The notes: generated from the letters alone by a model not told the origin. 64,000 nt of DNA from Actinacidiphila acidipaludis (GCF_019890725.1 NZ_JAINZZ010000010.1:1-64000); one strand, 5' to 3'; numbered from the stretch's first letter, positions 35,675-45,850 are shown. Numbers and translations: made by a program.

Positions 35675-35720
35675 TGCCGACCGACCGGGGGCCTCCCGCC
35701 TCTCCGGAGGGACTCCCGCG

Positions 35721-38576
35721 CTATCCGTGGGGCCGTGTCGAGGCGCCGGGAAGTGAGCGGAGCTGCCGCCGGGAGGTGATGCCGAGTTTGGTGAAGACGT
35801 TGCCCAGATGCCACTCCACCGTGCGCGGGCTGATGAAGAGCTGGGCGGCGATCTCCGCGTTGGTGTGGCCCGCGGTCACCAGCCCGGCGATCTGTGTCTC
35901 CTGGCCGGTGAGTTCGGCGACGGTGCCGTCGGTCCGCCTGCCGACGGTCTCCCCGGTGGCCTGGAGTTCCCGCCGGGCACGTTCGGCGAAGCCGTTCGCA
36001 CCGACACGGGTGAACACCTCGTAGGCGGAGCGGAGTTGGGCGCGGCTCTCCTGACGGCGACGGCGGCGGCGCAGCCACTCGCCGTAGAGGAGGCGGGCCC
36101 GGGCCAGGTGCAGGACGATCCGGCTGCGTTCGAGATGCGCGACGGCCTGCCGGTAGAGCGCCTCCGCGTCCCGGTCCTCGCTCAGCAGGGCGCGCGCGTA
36201 GTCCTGGACGCCCAGGGCCCAGTGAGTGCCGCTGACGCCGGTGTGTGCGGTGAGTTCCCGCAGCGCCGCCGCGGCGGACTCGGGACGACCGCTCCGTGCG
36301 GCCGCCTCGACGAGTTCGGCCAGCGACCATCCGAAGAACCCCAGGTCCTCGTACGCGCACGCGCGCGCGGCGGCCTCCAGCGCGGCCTCGTAGCGGCCGC
36401 GCCCGTTGTGGAGTACGGCCGTCGCGTAGTGGGCCAGGCCGACCGCGCGCCCCTCCCCTCGGGCGCTCACCTCCCGGAGGGTGATCTCGATGAGATCGCG
36501 TGCGTCCGGCTCCCTCGCCCTCCATGCGGCGAGGACGAGCGAGGTGTGCATCATCGGGACGCCGCCGATCGCCTCCGAGATCGCCGTGGCTTCGTCGATC
36601 ATGGACGACGCGGTGTCGAACTCCCCCGTGTACAGGCGGATGCACGCCTGGTAGGTCAGGGCGATCGGCAGGATGTCCAGGGCCCCCGCGTCGCGAGCGA
36701 TCCTCACGCCGTCGTCCGCCAGTTCCTCCCAGGCCTCGTCGTCCCACAGTTCCGGCGCGAGCGGTTCGGGGCTCACGCGGAAGGCGAGCCGGAGCCGGAA
36801 CCTGTCGGCGTCCGTCGCGTCACCGGCGTCGTCGCTGTCGCCGGCGTCACCCGCGTATCCCCGCCGCACCGCGCGCAGTGCGCCCCGGAGCGCCGCGGCG
36901 CTCGTGGCCCGGCCGTCGAGGATGCGGCTGACCATGCCGTCCAGGAGGAGCCCGACGGTTCCCTCGGGCGTCGCCGGGGTGGACGCGGCGCGGGCGGCCT
37001 CGGCCACTTCCCGCTGCCCCGGACCGTCGCTCAACCGCCCGGCGAACACCGCCGCGCCGACGGCCTCCAGCATGGTCTCGCGCGCCAGGTCGCGGTCGAG
37101 CGGTGCCAGGCGGAGCGCGGCGTCGAGCAGGAGCCGCGGGGCGTCACCTCCGCGGACGCGCGCGAACACCGAGCGGGCACGCAGCCGCTCCAGCCGGGCG
37201 CGCTGCAGCCGGTCCAGCGCCGAACTCCCCGCGGTGACCAGCATGGTGTCGGCCTGTTCGGCTCCGCCGGACTCGATGCCGGCCTGGGCGGCGTCCAGCG
37301 CCCGGCGGGCGCGGACCGCGGGATCCGGTGTGAGCCCGACGGCGAGGCGGAGGAACGAGGCCGCCGCGGAGGCGCCTCCCCTGCCGCGGGCCCGGCCCGC
37401 GGACCGCTCGAGTTCCCGGGCCGTGCTCTCGTCCGGACGCAGCGTGCCGTGAGCGCGGTGCCACGCTTTCCTGTCCGGTTCGCGGTCGCCGTCGGTGGCT
37501 TCGGCCAGGGCCCGGTGCACCGCCCTGCGCTCGGGCGCGGGCGCTCGCCGGTAGACGGCCGATCGCACCAGGGGGTGACGGAACCGCACCGTGCCGTCGA
37601 ACTCGACCAGTTCCGCCGCCTCGGCCGGACCGGCCGCGTCCGCGGGGATCCCCAGGAGAGCCGCGGCCCGCCACAACACGTCAGCGTTCCCGGCGGGTTC
37701 GGCGGCGGCGGTGAGGAGCAGACGGCGACTGTCGCGGGGCAGCGCCCGGAACCGGCCGTGCAGGACGTCTTCGACGCGGCTCGCCGGTGGACGGGAGTCC
37801 GGCAGCCAGAAGCCACCCGCCCACTCGGTGGGCGAGAGCGTCTGCGGAAGGTACAGCAGGGCCAGCGGATTGCCCCGGGCCTCCGCGACGATCCGGTCGC
37901 GCACGGAGGGGTCGAGCGGCGCGTGCGCGGCCGAGGCGAGCAGGGCCCGCGCGTCGGTGCCGCCGAGGCTGCCGACCGCCAGTTCCGGCAGGCCGGCCAG
38001 TTCCCCAGCTTCGTCCGCGTCCCCGTCCCCGCCTCCGACCTCGTCTCCGTCCGGGCGCCGCAGCGCGAACACCATGGCGACGGGTTCGGCCCGCAGCCGC
38101 CGGGCGGCGAACGCCAGTGCCCGCAGGGTCCCGCGATCGAGCCACTGTGCGTCATCCACCAGACAGACCAGGGGGCGGACTTCGGCGGCGCCGGCGAGGA
38201 GGGTGAGCACGGCCAGACCGACGAGGAACGGGTCCGGTGCCGGGCCGGCCCGCAGCCCGAAGGCGACGGACAGCGCGTCGCGCTGCGGGCCGGGCAGTTC
38301 GCGGGACTCGGCCCGGAACGGCCCGCACAGCTGCTCCAGGCCGGCGAACGGCAACTCCATCTCGGACTCGACGCCGGACACCCGGGCGATCCTGAGGCCG
38401 TCCGCCCTCGCGGCGGCGTGGTCCAGCAGCGTCGTCTTCCCGATGCCCGGCTCACCCCGGAGAACCAGCACCGAACCGGTGCCCGCCCGCACGGTGGCCA
38501 GGACGGCGTCCAGTGCCGCCGTCTCCCTGTCCCTGCCCCGAAGGGCGACCGCTCCCGGTGCGGACGGCAGCGTCAT
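35721..38576 (-). CDS. LuxR-family ATP-binding (LAL) regulator
   Basis: The 951-residue protein has an N-terminal AAA/NACHT-type ATPase with Walker A RGEPGIGKTT (about 42-51) and Walker B VCLVDDAQWLD. A long tetratricopeptide-like middle follows, then a C-terminal LuxR helix-turn-helix (about 885-945, ELTGQETQIAGLVTAGHTNA). LAL proteins activate secondary-metabolite or catabolic genes on binding a ligand. Its target is unknown. A VOC gene lies 58 bases upstream on the same strand, and a second LAL gene lies on the other side of that. Confidence 0.94.
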   Translation of the reverse strand: MTLPSAPGAVALRGRDRETAALDAVLATVRAGTGSVLVLRGEPGIGKTTLLDHAAARADGLRIARVSGVESEMELPFAGLEQLCGPFRAESRELPGPQRDALSVAFGLRAGPAPDPFLVGLAVLTLLAGAAEVRPLVCLVDDAQWLDRGTLRALAFAARRLRAEPVAMVFALRRPDGDEVGGGDGDADEAGELAGLPELAVGSLGGTDARALLASAAHAPLDPSVRDRIVAEARGNPLALLYLPQTLSPTEWAGGFWLPDSRPPASRVEDVLHGRFRALPRDSRRLLLTAAAEPAGNADVLWRAAALLGIPADAAGPAEAAELVEFDGTVRFRHPLVRSAVYRRAPAPERRAVHRALAEATDGDREPDRKAWHRAHGTLRPDESTARELERSAGRARGRGGASAAASFLRLAVGLTPDPAVRARRALDAAQAGIESGGAEQADTMLVTAGSSALDRLQRARLERLRARSVFARVRGGDAPRLLLDAALRLAPLDRDLARETMLEAVGAAVFAGRLSDGPGQREVAEAARAASTPATPEGTVGLLLDGMVSRILDGRATSAAALRGALRAVRRGYAGDAGDSDDAGDATDADRFRLRLAFRVSPEPLAPELWDDEAWEELADDGVRIARDAGALDILPIALTYQACIRLYTGEFDTASSMIDEATAISEAIGGVPMMHTSLVLAAWRAREPDARDLIEITLREVSARGEGRAVGLAHYATAVLHNGRGRYEAALEAAARACAYEDLGFFGWSLAELVEAAARSGRPESAAAALRELTAHTGVSGTHWALGVQDYARALLSEDRDAEALYRQAVAHLERSRIVLHLARARLLYGEWLRRRRRRQESRAQLRSAYEVFTRVGANGFAERARRELQATGETVGRRTDGTVAELTGQETQIAGLVTAGHTNAEIAAQLFISPRTVEWHLGNVFTKLGITSRRQLRSLPGASTRPHG

Positions 38577-38634
38577 ATGTGCCCCTTCCCTCTCGGCGGG
38601 CGGCCGGAGCCGCCCCGCCGCTCGGGCGGGCCCC

Positions 38635-39108
38635 CTACCGCCCGGGTGCGCGCTCCCCGACTTCCTGGAGCGTCCACACGTTGGCGTCCGGGTCGGTGAA
38701 CGAGGCGTAGGTGGCGTAGCTGCGACCGTCCGGGTCGCGGCCGTCCACCCGCACTTCGGCGCCGGTGTCGTAGACGTTGTGGAAGACCGGGCTCACGTCG
38801 GCGCCCTTGCCGATCAGGTCGGCGCGGGCCGCTTCGATGTCGGAGGCGACCAGATAGGCACGCGCGGAACCGGGCTCCGCCGTGGTGAGCCCGCGGCCGA
38901 AGTGCACCGAGCACGGCGACCCCGGCGGGGTGACCTGCACGATCCGGAACTCCGGGCCGGCCTCGTAGTCGGCGTCCAGCCGCCAGCCCAGCCCCTGGTA
39001 GAAGGACAGGGCGCGGTCGACGTCCTCGACCGGGATGACGACGACCTCGACGGCCACCTCCACCGCTGTGGTGTTCTTCGCTGTCTCGTCGTGCTCTGTG
39101 TCGCTCAT
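38635..39108 (-). CDS. VOC (glyoxalase fold) protein
   Basis: The 157-residue protein has an acidic Thr/Glu-rich N-terminus and a VOC domain with VIPVEDVDRALSFYQGLGWRLDADY, CSVHFGRG and ATYASFTDPDANVWTLQEVGER, where conserved Glu/His residues could bind metal. The ATG has a GGAGGG box. It lies between two LAL regulator genes and may be their target. The substrate is unknown. Confidence 0.9.
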   Translation of the reverse strand: MSDTEHDETAKNTTAVEVAVEVVVIPVEDVDRALSFYQGLGWRLDADYEAGPEFRIVQVTPPGSPCSVHFGRGLTTAEPGSARAYLVASDIEAARADLIGKGADVSPVFHNVYDTGAEVRVDGRDPDGRSYATYASFTDPDANVWTLQEVGERAPGR

Positions 39109-39600
39109 GGGAGCCCTCCATGCGGCTCGTCGCGATGGACGGCGGACGCCCGCAGGGCCGACGCCGTCGGCACACCGCTGGGATGCGCATGGGTCTCGGC
39201 TGCTCTCTCCTGTCCCCCCAATTATGGCGTAATGCGACATCGCGGGCATGCGGCTGCCAGGGCCCGGCGGGGACGGGACGAGGACGAGACGGGGACGGGA
39301 CGGGGACCTGGCGAGGGACGGCGGTCGCCCGGAGCGCGCGGGGCGGTGAAGCGGGTCGGCGCGATCCCCGGGGGCGACCCCCGGGGGTTTCCCCGGTACC
39401 GGGCGGGCGCACCTCGGTGAACCTGGGCAGCGGTACAGCTCGACGGCGGCCGGGCGGATCGATCCGTCCTGGCCCCCGGCACCCCGGGGCCGTGGCCGCA
39501 CGGCGGCCTCCCCACGCTCTTCCCGCACGTGATGTCCCCCGCGCAGCGGGCGTAGCCGCCGCCGAGCGCCGGGGGACGGCATCAGGGACTGAGGAGTGTT
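39109..39600. other. Spacer between divergent VOC and LAL genes
   Basis: No gene is seen in these 492 bases. AT-richer sequence around 39218-39238 (aattatggcgtaatgcgac) is a likely promoter area for the VOC gene. A purine-rich stretch at 39268-39312 is made of imperfect gggacg repeats. A GC hairpin lies at 39366. GGAG just before 39601 is the ribosome binding site of the LAL gene. Confidence 0.55.
39366..39386. terminator. GC-rich hairpin
   Basis: CCCCGGGGG, a cga loop and CCCCCGGGG form a 9-bp stem, followed by a short T run. It lies 215 bases before the LAL start codon. It could stop read-through into that gene or act in its leader. Confidence 0.5.
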
Positions 39601-42402
39601 GTGGTGAGCGGTGGCGACGCGTCCGGGCTGACGGCGACGAGCGCCCTGGCCGGTCGTGGCGAGGATCTCCGGCGGATCCGCCGCCTGCTGGGCGCGGAGT
39701 CCGGCGGCGGGGCGCTGCTGCTGTCCGGTGAGGCGGGAATCGGGAAGTCGGCGGTGCTGGACGCCGTCGCGGAGGAGGCGGCGGCACAGGGGGCCCGGGT
39801 CCTGCGGGCCTCGGGCACGGAGTTCGAGGCGGACTGCGCCTACGCGGGCCTCAACCAGATCCTGCTGCCGCTGCAGCCCGCGATGGACGCCGTCGACCAG
39901 CCGTACCAGGAGGCCCTGCGGATCGCGCTGGGCTTCGGCAGCGGACCGCCGCCCGGGAAGCTGATCGTCTGCAACGCCACGCTCGCGCTCCTGCGCGATG
40001 CCGCCGCACACCAGCCGGTACTCGTGGTGGTCGACGACCTCCCCTGGATCGACACGGCGAGCGCCGCCGTGCTCGGCCTGGTCGCCCGCCGGCTCGCGGG
40101 ATCGGGAGTGCGCCTGCTGGCCGCGGCGCGCCCAGGATCACGGTCCCCGAACGAGGCCGGCGCCCTCCCCGTGTACGCGCTGGGGTCCCTGGCGAAGGGA
40201 GCCGCGGAGCAGGTGGTGGACGCGCGCTTCCCGGGGCTGGCCGGCCCCGTGCGCCGGCGTGTGCTGACCGCCGCGCAGGGCAATCCGCTCGCGCTGCTGG
40301 AGCTGCCGGCCGCGCTGGGTTCGGCGCAGCGCGCCTCCGTGGAGGATCTGCCCGCCGTCCTGCCGCTCGGCCGGCGGCTGGAGGAGCTCTTCGGCGCGCG
40401 GATCGCCGGTCTTCCGCAGGCGTCCCGGCGGCTGCTGCTGCTGGCGGCGCTGGAAGGGACCGGCGACCTCGCCGTCCTGCGGACAGCGGTGCGCCGGGCC
40501 GGTCACGGCGACGGTCTGCACGACCTGGAGGACGCGGAACGGGCCCAGCTCGTGCACGTCGACGCCGCGACGCGCCGTCTGAACTTCCGCCATCCGCTGA
40601 CGCGTTCCGCGGTCGTGGCCGCCGCGACGAGCGGCGAGCGCCGCGCGGCGCACGAGGTGCTCGCGCGAACACTCGTCGACCGACCCGAGCACCAGGCCTG
40701 GCATCTGGGCGAGGCCGCGGTCGAACCGGACGAGCACGTGGCCGCCCTCCTCGAACGGGCCGCCGGACGCGCCCTGGAGCGCGGCGACGCGGTGGGCGGC
40801 GTGCGGACGCTGATCCGGTCCGCCGCGCTGACCCCGCGCGGCGCCGACCGCTACCGCCGGCTGACCGAGGCCGCCTACATCGGCGCCGAGTCCACCGGCT
40901 CCCTGCTCAGCGCACGGTCCCTCCTGGACGACGCCCACACGATCGACGCCGACCGGCGGGGCTCGCTGCGCTCCGCCGCGGCGGTCGCCGTCCTGGTACT
41001 CAACGGCGACGGCGATCTCGACACGGCGCACCGGCTGCTGGTGACCGCGCTCGAGAACACGCCGTACGTTCCCGGCGCCGAGGACCCCGCGCGCCTCGAC
41101 GCCCTGCATCTGCTGCTGCTGATCTGCTTCCACGGCGGACGAGCGGAGCTGTGGCGGCCCTTCCGCACGGCGCTCGGGCAGCTCGGACCGCAGGTTCCAC
41201 CGGCGCTGTCCGTGGCGGCCAGGACGTTCTCGGATCCGGCGCGAACGGGCGCCTCGGCCCGGGGAGAGCTCGAACTACTCCTCGCCCGACTCCCCGCGGA
41301 GACCGATCCCGCCGAGATCGCGCGCACGGGGACGGCCGCCCTGTATCTGGACCGCCTCGGCGACACGCGCGAGGCGGCGTGGCGGGTGGTGCGGCAGGGC
41401 CGTGCCGGCGGCCCGGCCCGGCGGCATCTCGCGGGACTGATGCACCTCTGCCTGGACGACTACCTCGTCGGCCTGTGGGACGAGGCGCGGCGACTGGCCG
41501 ACGAGGGCGCGCGGCTCTGCGACGAGTACGGATACAGCTTCTTCGCCTGGTACTACGTCTACATCCAGGCGGTGCTCGCCGCCGTTCGCGGTGAGGCCGC
41601 GACCTGCGGGGCCGCCGTCGACCGGATCACGCGCTGGGCGACTCCCCGGGGCGTGCACGGCGCCGTGCACTACGCGCATCACGCGGCGACCGTCGCCGCC
41701 CTCGGGCAGGGGGACTTCACCGCGGCCTACGGGCACGCGAACGCCATCAGCCCGACGGGCCGGCTCGCCTCCCATGTGCCGCACGCCCTGTGGGTGATCC
41801 TGGACCTGGTCGAGGCCGCCGTCCGGACGGAGCGGCACGAACAGGCCGCCCGGCACGTGCGGGCCGCACGGGAAGCCGGCGTCGCCGCGCTCTCCCCCCG
41901 GCTGGCGATGCTGGTGGAGGCCGCCGCCGCGCTGTGCGCCGCCGAGGACGCCGACGCCGTGCGGCTGTTCCGGAGGGCACTGGCCGTACCGGGCGTGGAA
42001 CGCTGGTCCTTCGACGTCGCGCGTGTGCGGCTTCTGCTGGGTGAGCGACTGCGGCGGAGCCGGGCGACCACCGAGTCCAGAGAGCCGCTGGGCAGTGCCC
42101 TGGCCACGTTCGAGCGACTGGGAGCGCGACCGTGGGCCGACCGGGCGAGGAACGAACTGCGCGCCGCCGGCGCCCGGGGCCCGCGGGCGAGCGCGCCGCG
42201 CACCCGCACGCTGACGCCGCAGGAGCGGGAGATCGCGCGCCTGGCGGCGTCGGGCCTGACCAACAAGGAGATAGCCGGGCGTCTCTTCCTCTCCCACCGG
42301 ACCGTCGGCGCCCATCTCTACCAGGTCTTTCCCAAGCTGGGGATCACCTCCCGGGCCATGCTGCGGGAGGCGCTGGAAGAGGACGAGGCGACTCCGCTGT
42401 GA
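39601..42402 (+). CDS. LuxR-family ATP-binding (LAL) regulator
   Basis: The 933-residue protein has Walker A SGEAGIGKS (about 42-50), Walker B VLVVVDDLPWID, a long helical-repeat middle and a C-terminal LuxR helix-turn-helix (about 865-925, TPQEREIARLAASGLTNKEI). Two GTG codons stand in a row. The second (39604) has better spacing from GGAG. It faces away from the VOC gene and the other LAL gene. Both regulators may act on that VOC gene or on the epoxide hydrolase downstream. Confidence 0.94.
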   Translation: MVSGGDASGLTATSALAGRGEDLRRIRRLLGAESGGGALLLSGEAGIGKSAVLDAVAEEAAAQGARVLRASGTEFEADCAYAGLNQILLPLQPAMDAVDQPYQEALRIALGFGSGPPPGKLIVCNATLALLRDAAAHQPVLVVVDDLPWIDTASAAVLGLVARRLAGSGVRLLAAARPGSRSPNEAGALPVYALGSLAKGAAEQVVDARFPGLAGPVRRRVLTAAQGNPLALLELPAALGSAQRASVEDLPAVLPLGRRLEELFGARIAGLPQASRRLLLLAALEGTGDLAVLRTAVRRAGHGDGLHDLEDAERAQLVHVDAATRRLNFRHPLTRSAVVAAATSGERRAAHEVLARTLVDRPEHQAWHLGEAAVEPDEHVAALLERAAGRALERGDAVGGVRTLIRSAALTPRGADRYRRLTEAAYIGAESTGSLLSARSLLDDAHTIDADRRGSLRSAAAVAVLVLNGDGDLDTAHRLLVTALENTPYVPGAEDPARLDALHLLLLICFHGGRAELWRPFRTALGQLGPQVPPALSVAARTFSDPARTGASARGELELLLARLPAETDPAEIARTGTAALYLDRLGDTREAAWRVVRQGRAGGPARRHLAGLMHLCLDDYLVGLWDEARRLADEGARLCDEYGYSFFAWYYVYIQAVLAAVRGEAATCGAAVDRITRWATPRGVHGAVHYAHHAATVAALGQGDFTAAYGHANAISPTGRLASHVPHALWVILDLVEAAVRTERHEQAARHVRAAREAGVAALSPRLAMLVEAAAALCAAEDADAVRLFRRALAVPGVERWSFDVARVRLLLGERLRRSRATTESREPLGSALATFERLGARPWADRARNELRAAGARGPRASAPRTRTLTPQEREIARLAASGLTNKEIAGRLFLSHRTVGAHLYQVFPKLGITSRAMLREALEEDEATPL

Positions 42403-42524
42403 TCGTCGGCGGGGTCCGCGACCGGGACCGGGCCCGAGCACCCCGCCCCGGGGACGGCCGGGCGACTCGGACCCGAGTCACCCGGCCATCCCGTGGCCGT
42501 CGCAGCGCGGGTGACTTTCGCTGA

Positions 42525-43712
42525 TCAGCGGACCGGCCGGAAGCCGGCGCGGACCTCGTCCACGAACAGCTCCGGCTGCTCCCAGGCGGCGAAGTGGCCG
42601 CCCTTGGGAAGCCGGTTGTAGTGGACCAGGTTCGGGTAGGCCTGCTCGGCCCAGCTCTTCGGGGCCTGGTAGAGCTCGTCGGGGAAGACGCTCACCGCGA
42701 CGGGCAGCTTGACGTCGTTGATCCCGAAGAAGGACGCCGTGTTCTCCGCGTAGAGGCGGGCCGCGGACACCGCGGTGCCGGTCAGCCAGAACAGCGTGAT
42801 GTTGTCCAGCACGTCGTCCCGCGTGAGGCCCTCGGTCTCGCCCGCGAACGCCCGGGTGATCAGGGCCAGGCTGGCCTTGTCGTGGTCGAGCAGGAACGCC
42901 GCCAGACCGACGGGGGAGTCCACCAGGCCGGTCAGCGTCTGCGGACGCGAGGCCATCATGTAGGCGTAGTAGACGTGCCGGTACACGAAGTCGAGCTGCT
43001 CGACCGCCCGGCGCTCCTCGTCGGACAGGGACAGACCCTCCGGCAGCGGATTGCCGGTCAGCAGCGCGGCGTCGATGTCGCCGGGAATCACCTTCGGCAT
43101 GTTGGTGTGAATGCCGACCAGCCCCTCGGGCTCCTGCGCGCCCATGAGGTCGGTGACGATCGCGCCCCAGTCGCCGCCCTGCGCGACGTACCTGGTGTAA
43201 CCCAGGCGCTTCATCAGCTCGCCCCAGGCGCGGGCGATGCGGTCGGGACCCCAGCCGCCCGTGGTGGGCTTGCCCGAGAACCCGTAGCCCGGCATGGACG
43301 GGATCACCACGTCGAAGGCGTCCGCGGCACTCCCGCCGTGCGCGGTGGGGTTCGTGAGCGGCTCGATGATCTTCAGCTGCTCGACGACCGAGCCCGGCCA
43401 GCCGTGCGTCACGATCAGCGGAAGCGCGTTCTCGTGCCGGGAACGGACGTGGATGAAGTGGATGTCCAGCCCGTCTATCTCGGTGACGAAGTGCGGCAGC
43501 GCCTTCAGCTTCGCCTCCACCTTGCGCCAGTCGTACTCGGTGGCCCAGTAGCGCGCCAGCTCCTTCATGGTCTCCAGCTGCGGACCCTGCGACTGGTCCG
43601 CGACCGTCTCCTTCTCGGGCCACCGCGTCGCCGCGATACGCGTGCGCAGCTCCGCGAGTTCGGCGTCGGGGAACTCGAAAGTGAAAGGGCGGATTTCAGG
43701 AGTGACAGACAT
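42525..43712 (-). CDS. Epoxide hydrolase (EHN family)
   Basis: The 395-residue protein has the N-terminal EHN region (RPFTFEFPDAELAELRTRIAATRWP) and an alpha/beta-hydrolase core with oxyanion motif HGWPGS. The nucleophile Asp sits in QGGDWGA and the catalytic His in KGGHFAAWE. It opens epoxides to diols. The natural substrate is unknown. It converges on the LAL gene and lies downstream of an SDR gene on the same strand. Confidence 0.94.
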   Translation of the reverse strand: MSVTPEIRPFTFEFPDAELAELRTRIAATRWPEKETVADQSQGPQLETMKELARYWATEYDWRKVEAKLKALPHFVTEIDGLDIHFIHVRSRHENALPLIVTHGWPGSVVEQLKIIEPLTNPTAHGGSAADAFDVVIPSMPGYGFSGKPTTGGWGPDRIARAWGELMKRLGYTRYVAQGGDWGAIVTDLMGAQEPEGLVGIHTNMPKVIPGDIDAALLTGNPLPEGLSLSDEERRAVEQLDFVYRHVYYAYMMASRPQTLTGLVDSPVGLAAFLLDHDKASLALITRAFAGETEGLTRDDVLDNITLFWLTGTAVSAARLYAENTASFFGINDVKLPVAVSVFPDELYQAPKSWAEQAYPNLVHYNRLPKGGHFAAWEQPELFVDEVRAGFRPVR

Positions 43713-43842
43713 GACCGTCTCCTCGTCATGAACTCAGGAACATAAGAATGCCGCTGCCGGAATCACCGAGGATTTCCTGCTGGTGTTTTCCGGCGCCCAC
43801 TCATCATGCGGGAGGAGACGCGGCCCCGTAATCTGTCACATG

Positions 43843-43881
43843 ACCTAGATTCGCGCATTGACGACGCGCGGTTGCCTAGGT
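43843..43881. repeat. Nested inverted repeats upstream of the epoxide hydrolase gene
   Basis: Outer arms ACCTAG (43843-43848) and CTAGGT (43876-43881) enclose inner arms CGCGC (43852-43856) and GCGCG (43866-43870). The site is 131 bases upstream of the epoxide hydrolase ATG and 58 bases past the SDR stop. It may be an operator or a terminator. Confidence 0.45.
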
Positions 43882-43938
43882 AAGCGCGGCGCGGAGACCG
43901 AGCGAACGGGGTGACCGCATTCGGGGGAGCGGAATCGG

Positions 43939-44643
43939 TCAGCGGTTGGCGTAGAGCGCGTCCAGGTCCCCGGAGAGCGCGCCGCGGATCCGGCGCGCGG
44001 GCTCGTCGACGAGCACCTCGGACGCGTCGTCGAGGACTCCGGTCAGCGCCGCCTCGGCCACGTCGCCCGCGAGGATCTTCGGGGAGTCGACGTCGGCCGC
44101 CAGGTCCGTGTCGACGTAACCGGCGTGCACGCCGACCACCAGCGTGCCCTGCTCGCGCAGTTGCAGACGGAAGGCGTTGGTCAGCGACCACTGCGCGGAC
44201 TTGGAGGCCGCGTAGCCGGGGAACTGCCGGTTGGCGACCCACGACGCCACGGAGAGCATGTTCACCAGCGCGCCGCCGCCGTTGGCGGCCAGCACCGGGG
44301 CGAAGGCGCGCGAAACGCGCCACGTGCCCAGGTAGTTGACCTCCATCTCGAACCTGGCGCCGTCCAGGGACCCCTCCAGCAGTGGCGGCCCACCCGTCAC
44401 CCCGGCGTTGTTCACGACGATGTCGACGTCGGCGGCGGTCCTGGCGGCCGCGGCCACCTGTTCCTCGTCGGTGACGTCGAGCCGCAACGGGGTGAGCCCC
44501 GAGGCGACGACGGACGCCGGGTCCCGGACACCGGCGTACACCTTGGCCGCGCCGTGTGCGAGGAGGGCCTCGGTGAAGGCCATGCCGATGCCGCGGTTGG
44601 CTCCCGTGACCAGGGCAACCGAGCCGTTTATATCCATGATCAT
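43939..44643 (-). CDS. Short-chain dehydrogenase/reductase
   Basis: The protein of about 234 residues is a classical SDR: cofactor motif TGANRGIG near residue 14, NNAGVTG, catalytic Ser in MLSVAS and catalytic Y-A-A-S-K (YAASKSAQWSLTNA). It is probably NADP-dependent, since an Arg follows the motif. ATG codons at 44643 and 44637 are both possible. It diverges from the LacI-type gene, which may control it. Confidence 0.92.
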   Translation of the reverse strand: MIMDINGSVALVTGANRGIGMAFTEALLAHGAAKVYAGVRDPASVVASGLTPLRLDVTDEEQVAAAARTAADVDIVVNNAGVTGGPPLLEGSLDGARFEMEVNYLGTWRVSRAFAPVLAANGGGALVNMLSVASWVANRQFPGYAASKSAQWSLTNAFRLQLREQGTLVVGVHAGYVDTDLAADVDSPKILAGDVAEAALTGVLDDASEVLVDEPARRIRGALSGDLDALYANR

Positions 44644-44824
44644 CGCCGCCGGGCTAGCTCGCGGAGGTCTTTTCTTCACGCTACGCGCCTCACGGTGTCG
44701 CGCTATCCGACCAGGTCAGCGCGGCCGTACCCATGCGTGGTGCGCCGGGCCCCCTATGCTGGCCCGGGCCGAGAAGGAAGGGGACCCGGGCTTGAGCGGT
44801 GGGGACGGGCGGGAGGACGAGGCG

Positions 44825-45850
44825 GTGGCGCGGCCCGTGCCGCGACCGCGTATGCAGGACATCGCCGACGCCACCGGCGTCACGGTCAAGACGGTCTCGC
44901 GCGCCCTGTCCGGCGCGCCGAACGTCCGCCGGTCCACCCGCGAACGCGTCCTCGCCGAGGCCGAGCGCCTCGGCTTCCGCCGCAACGACATCGCCGCGGG
45001 GCTGCGCAGCACCGGCCAGACCATGAAGACCCTCGGGGTCGTGCTCGGCGACCTCGCCAACCCGTTCTTCCCGCCGATGCTGCGCGGCATCCACCGTGTC
45101 GCCGCCCGCAACGGCTACCTGGTGATCAGCGCCGACGCCCAGGGCGACGCCGGTGTGGAGCGCGAGTCGATCCAGGCGATCCTCGCCCAACGCGTGGCCG
45201 GCCTGATCATCGCCCCCACCGGCACCGACTTCGGCCACCTCGCCCAGGAGGCGCGGTTCGGCTCGGCGATCGTCTTCATCGACTCCTGGCCGCCCGGCCT
45301 GACGGCGGACGCCGTCATCACCACCAACACGGCCGGCACACGCACGGCCGTGACCCATCTGATCGGCCGTGGCCACCGCCGGATCGGCTATCTCGGGCAC
45401 CCGCCCCGCGGGGACGGCGCGCAGAAGCGCTGGCTGGGCTACTGCCAGGCCCTGCGTCACGCGGGCATCGGCGTCGACGACGACCTGGCGCGGCGGGGCC
45501 TGACCACCGAGGCCGACGCCGCCCGCGCGGCCACCGAGCTGCTCCGCCTCGACGACCCGCCCACCGCGCTGTTCGCCGACAACAACCGGATGACCGTCGG
45601 CGTCCTGCGGTCGCCGGAGTACGCCCTGCGCCATCCGGAACTGGTCGGCTTCGACGCCTTCGACCTGGCACCGCAGCTGGGGGTCTCGGTCGTCGACAGC
45701 GACCCGTTCCAGGTGGGGAGCGCCGGCGCCGAGCTGCTGTTCCGCCGGCTCGCGGACCGCGGCCGGCCGCCGATGCGGACCACCGTCCGGGCCAGGCTCG
45801 TCGTCCACGACCGGCCGCTGTTCGCCGCCGTCCCGCCGCCCCGGGAGTGA
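44825..45850 (+). CDS. LacI family transcriptional regulator
   Basis: The 341-residue protein has an N-terminal LacI helix-turn-helix (MQDIADATGVTVKTVSRALSG, about 10-30) with the hinge, then a periplasmic-binding-protein-like sensor domain (LGVVLGDLANPFFPPMLRGI). GTG 44825 was chosen because GGAGG lies eight bases upstream. An ATG at 44756 would add 23 low-complexity residues. It diverges from the SDR gene. The ligand is unknown. Confidence 0.93.
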   Translation: MARPVPRPRMQDIADATGVTVKTVSRALSGAPNVRRSTRERVLAEAERLGFRRNDIAAGLRSTGQTMKTLGVVLGDLANPFFPPMLRGIHRVAARNGYLVISADAQGDAGVERESIQAILAQRVAGLIIAPTGTDFGHLAQEARFGSAIVFIDSWPPGLTADAVITTNTAGTRTAVTHLIGRGHRRIGYLGHPPRGDGAQKRWLGYCQALRHAGIGVDDDLARRGLTTEADAARAATELLRLDDPPTALFADNNRMTVGVLRSPEYALRHPELVGFDAFDLAPQLGVSVVDSDPFQVGSAGAELLFRRLADRGRPPMRTTVRARLVVHDRPLFAAVPPPRE

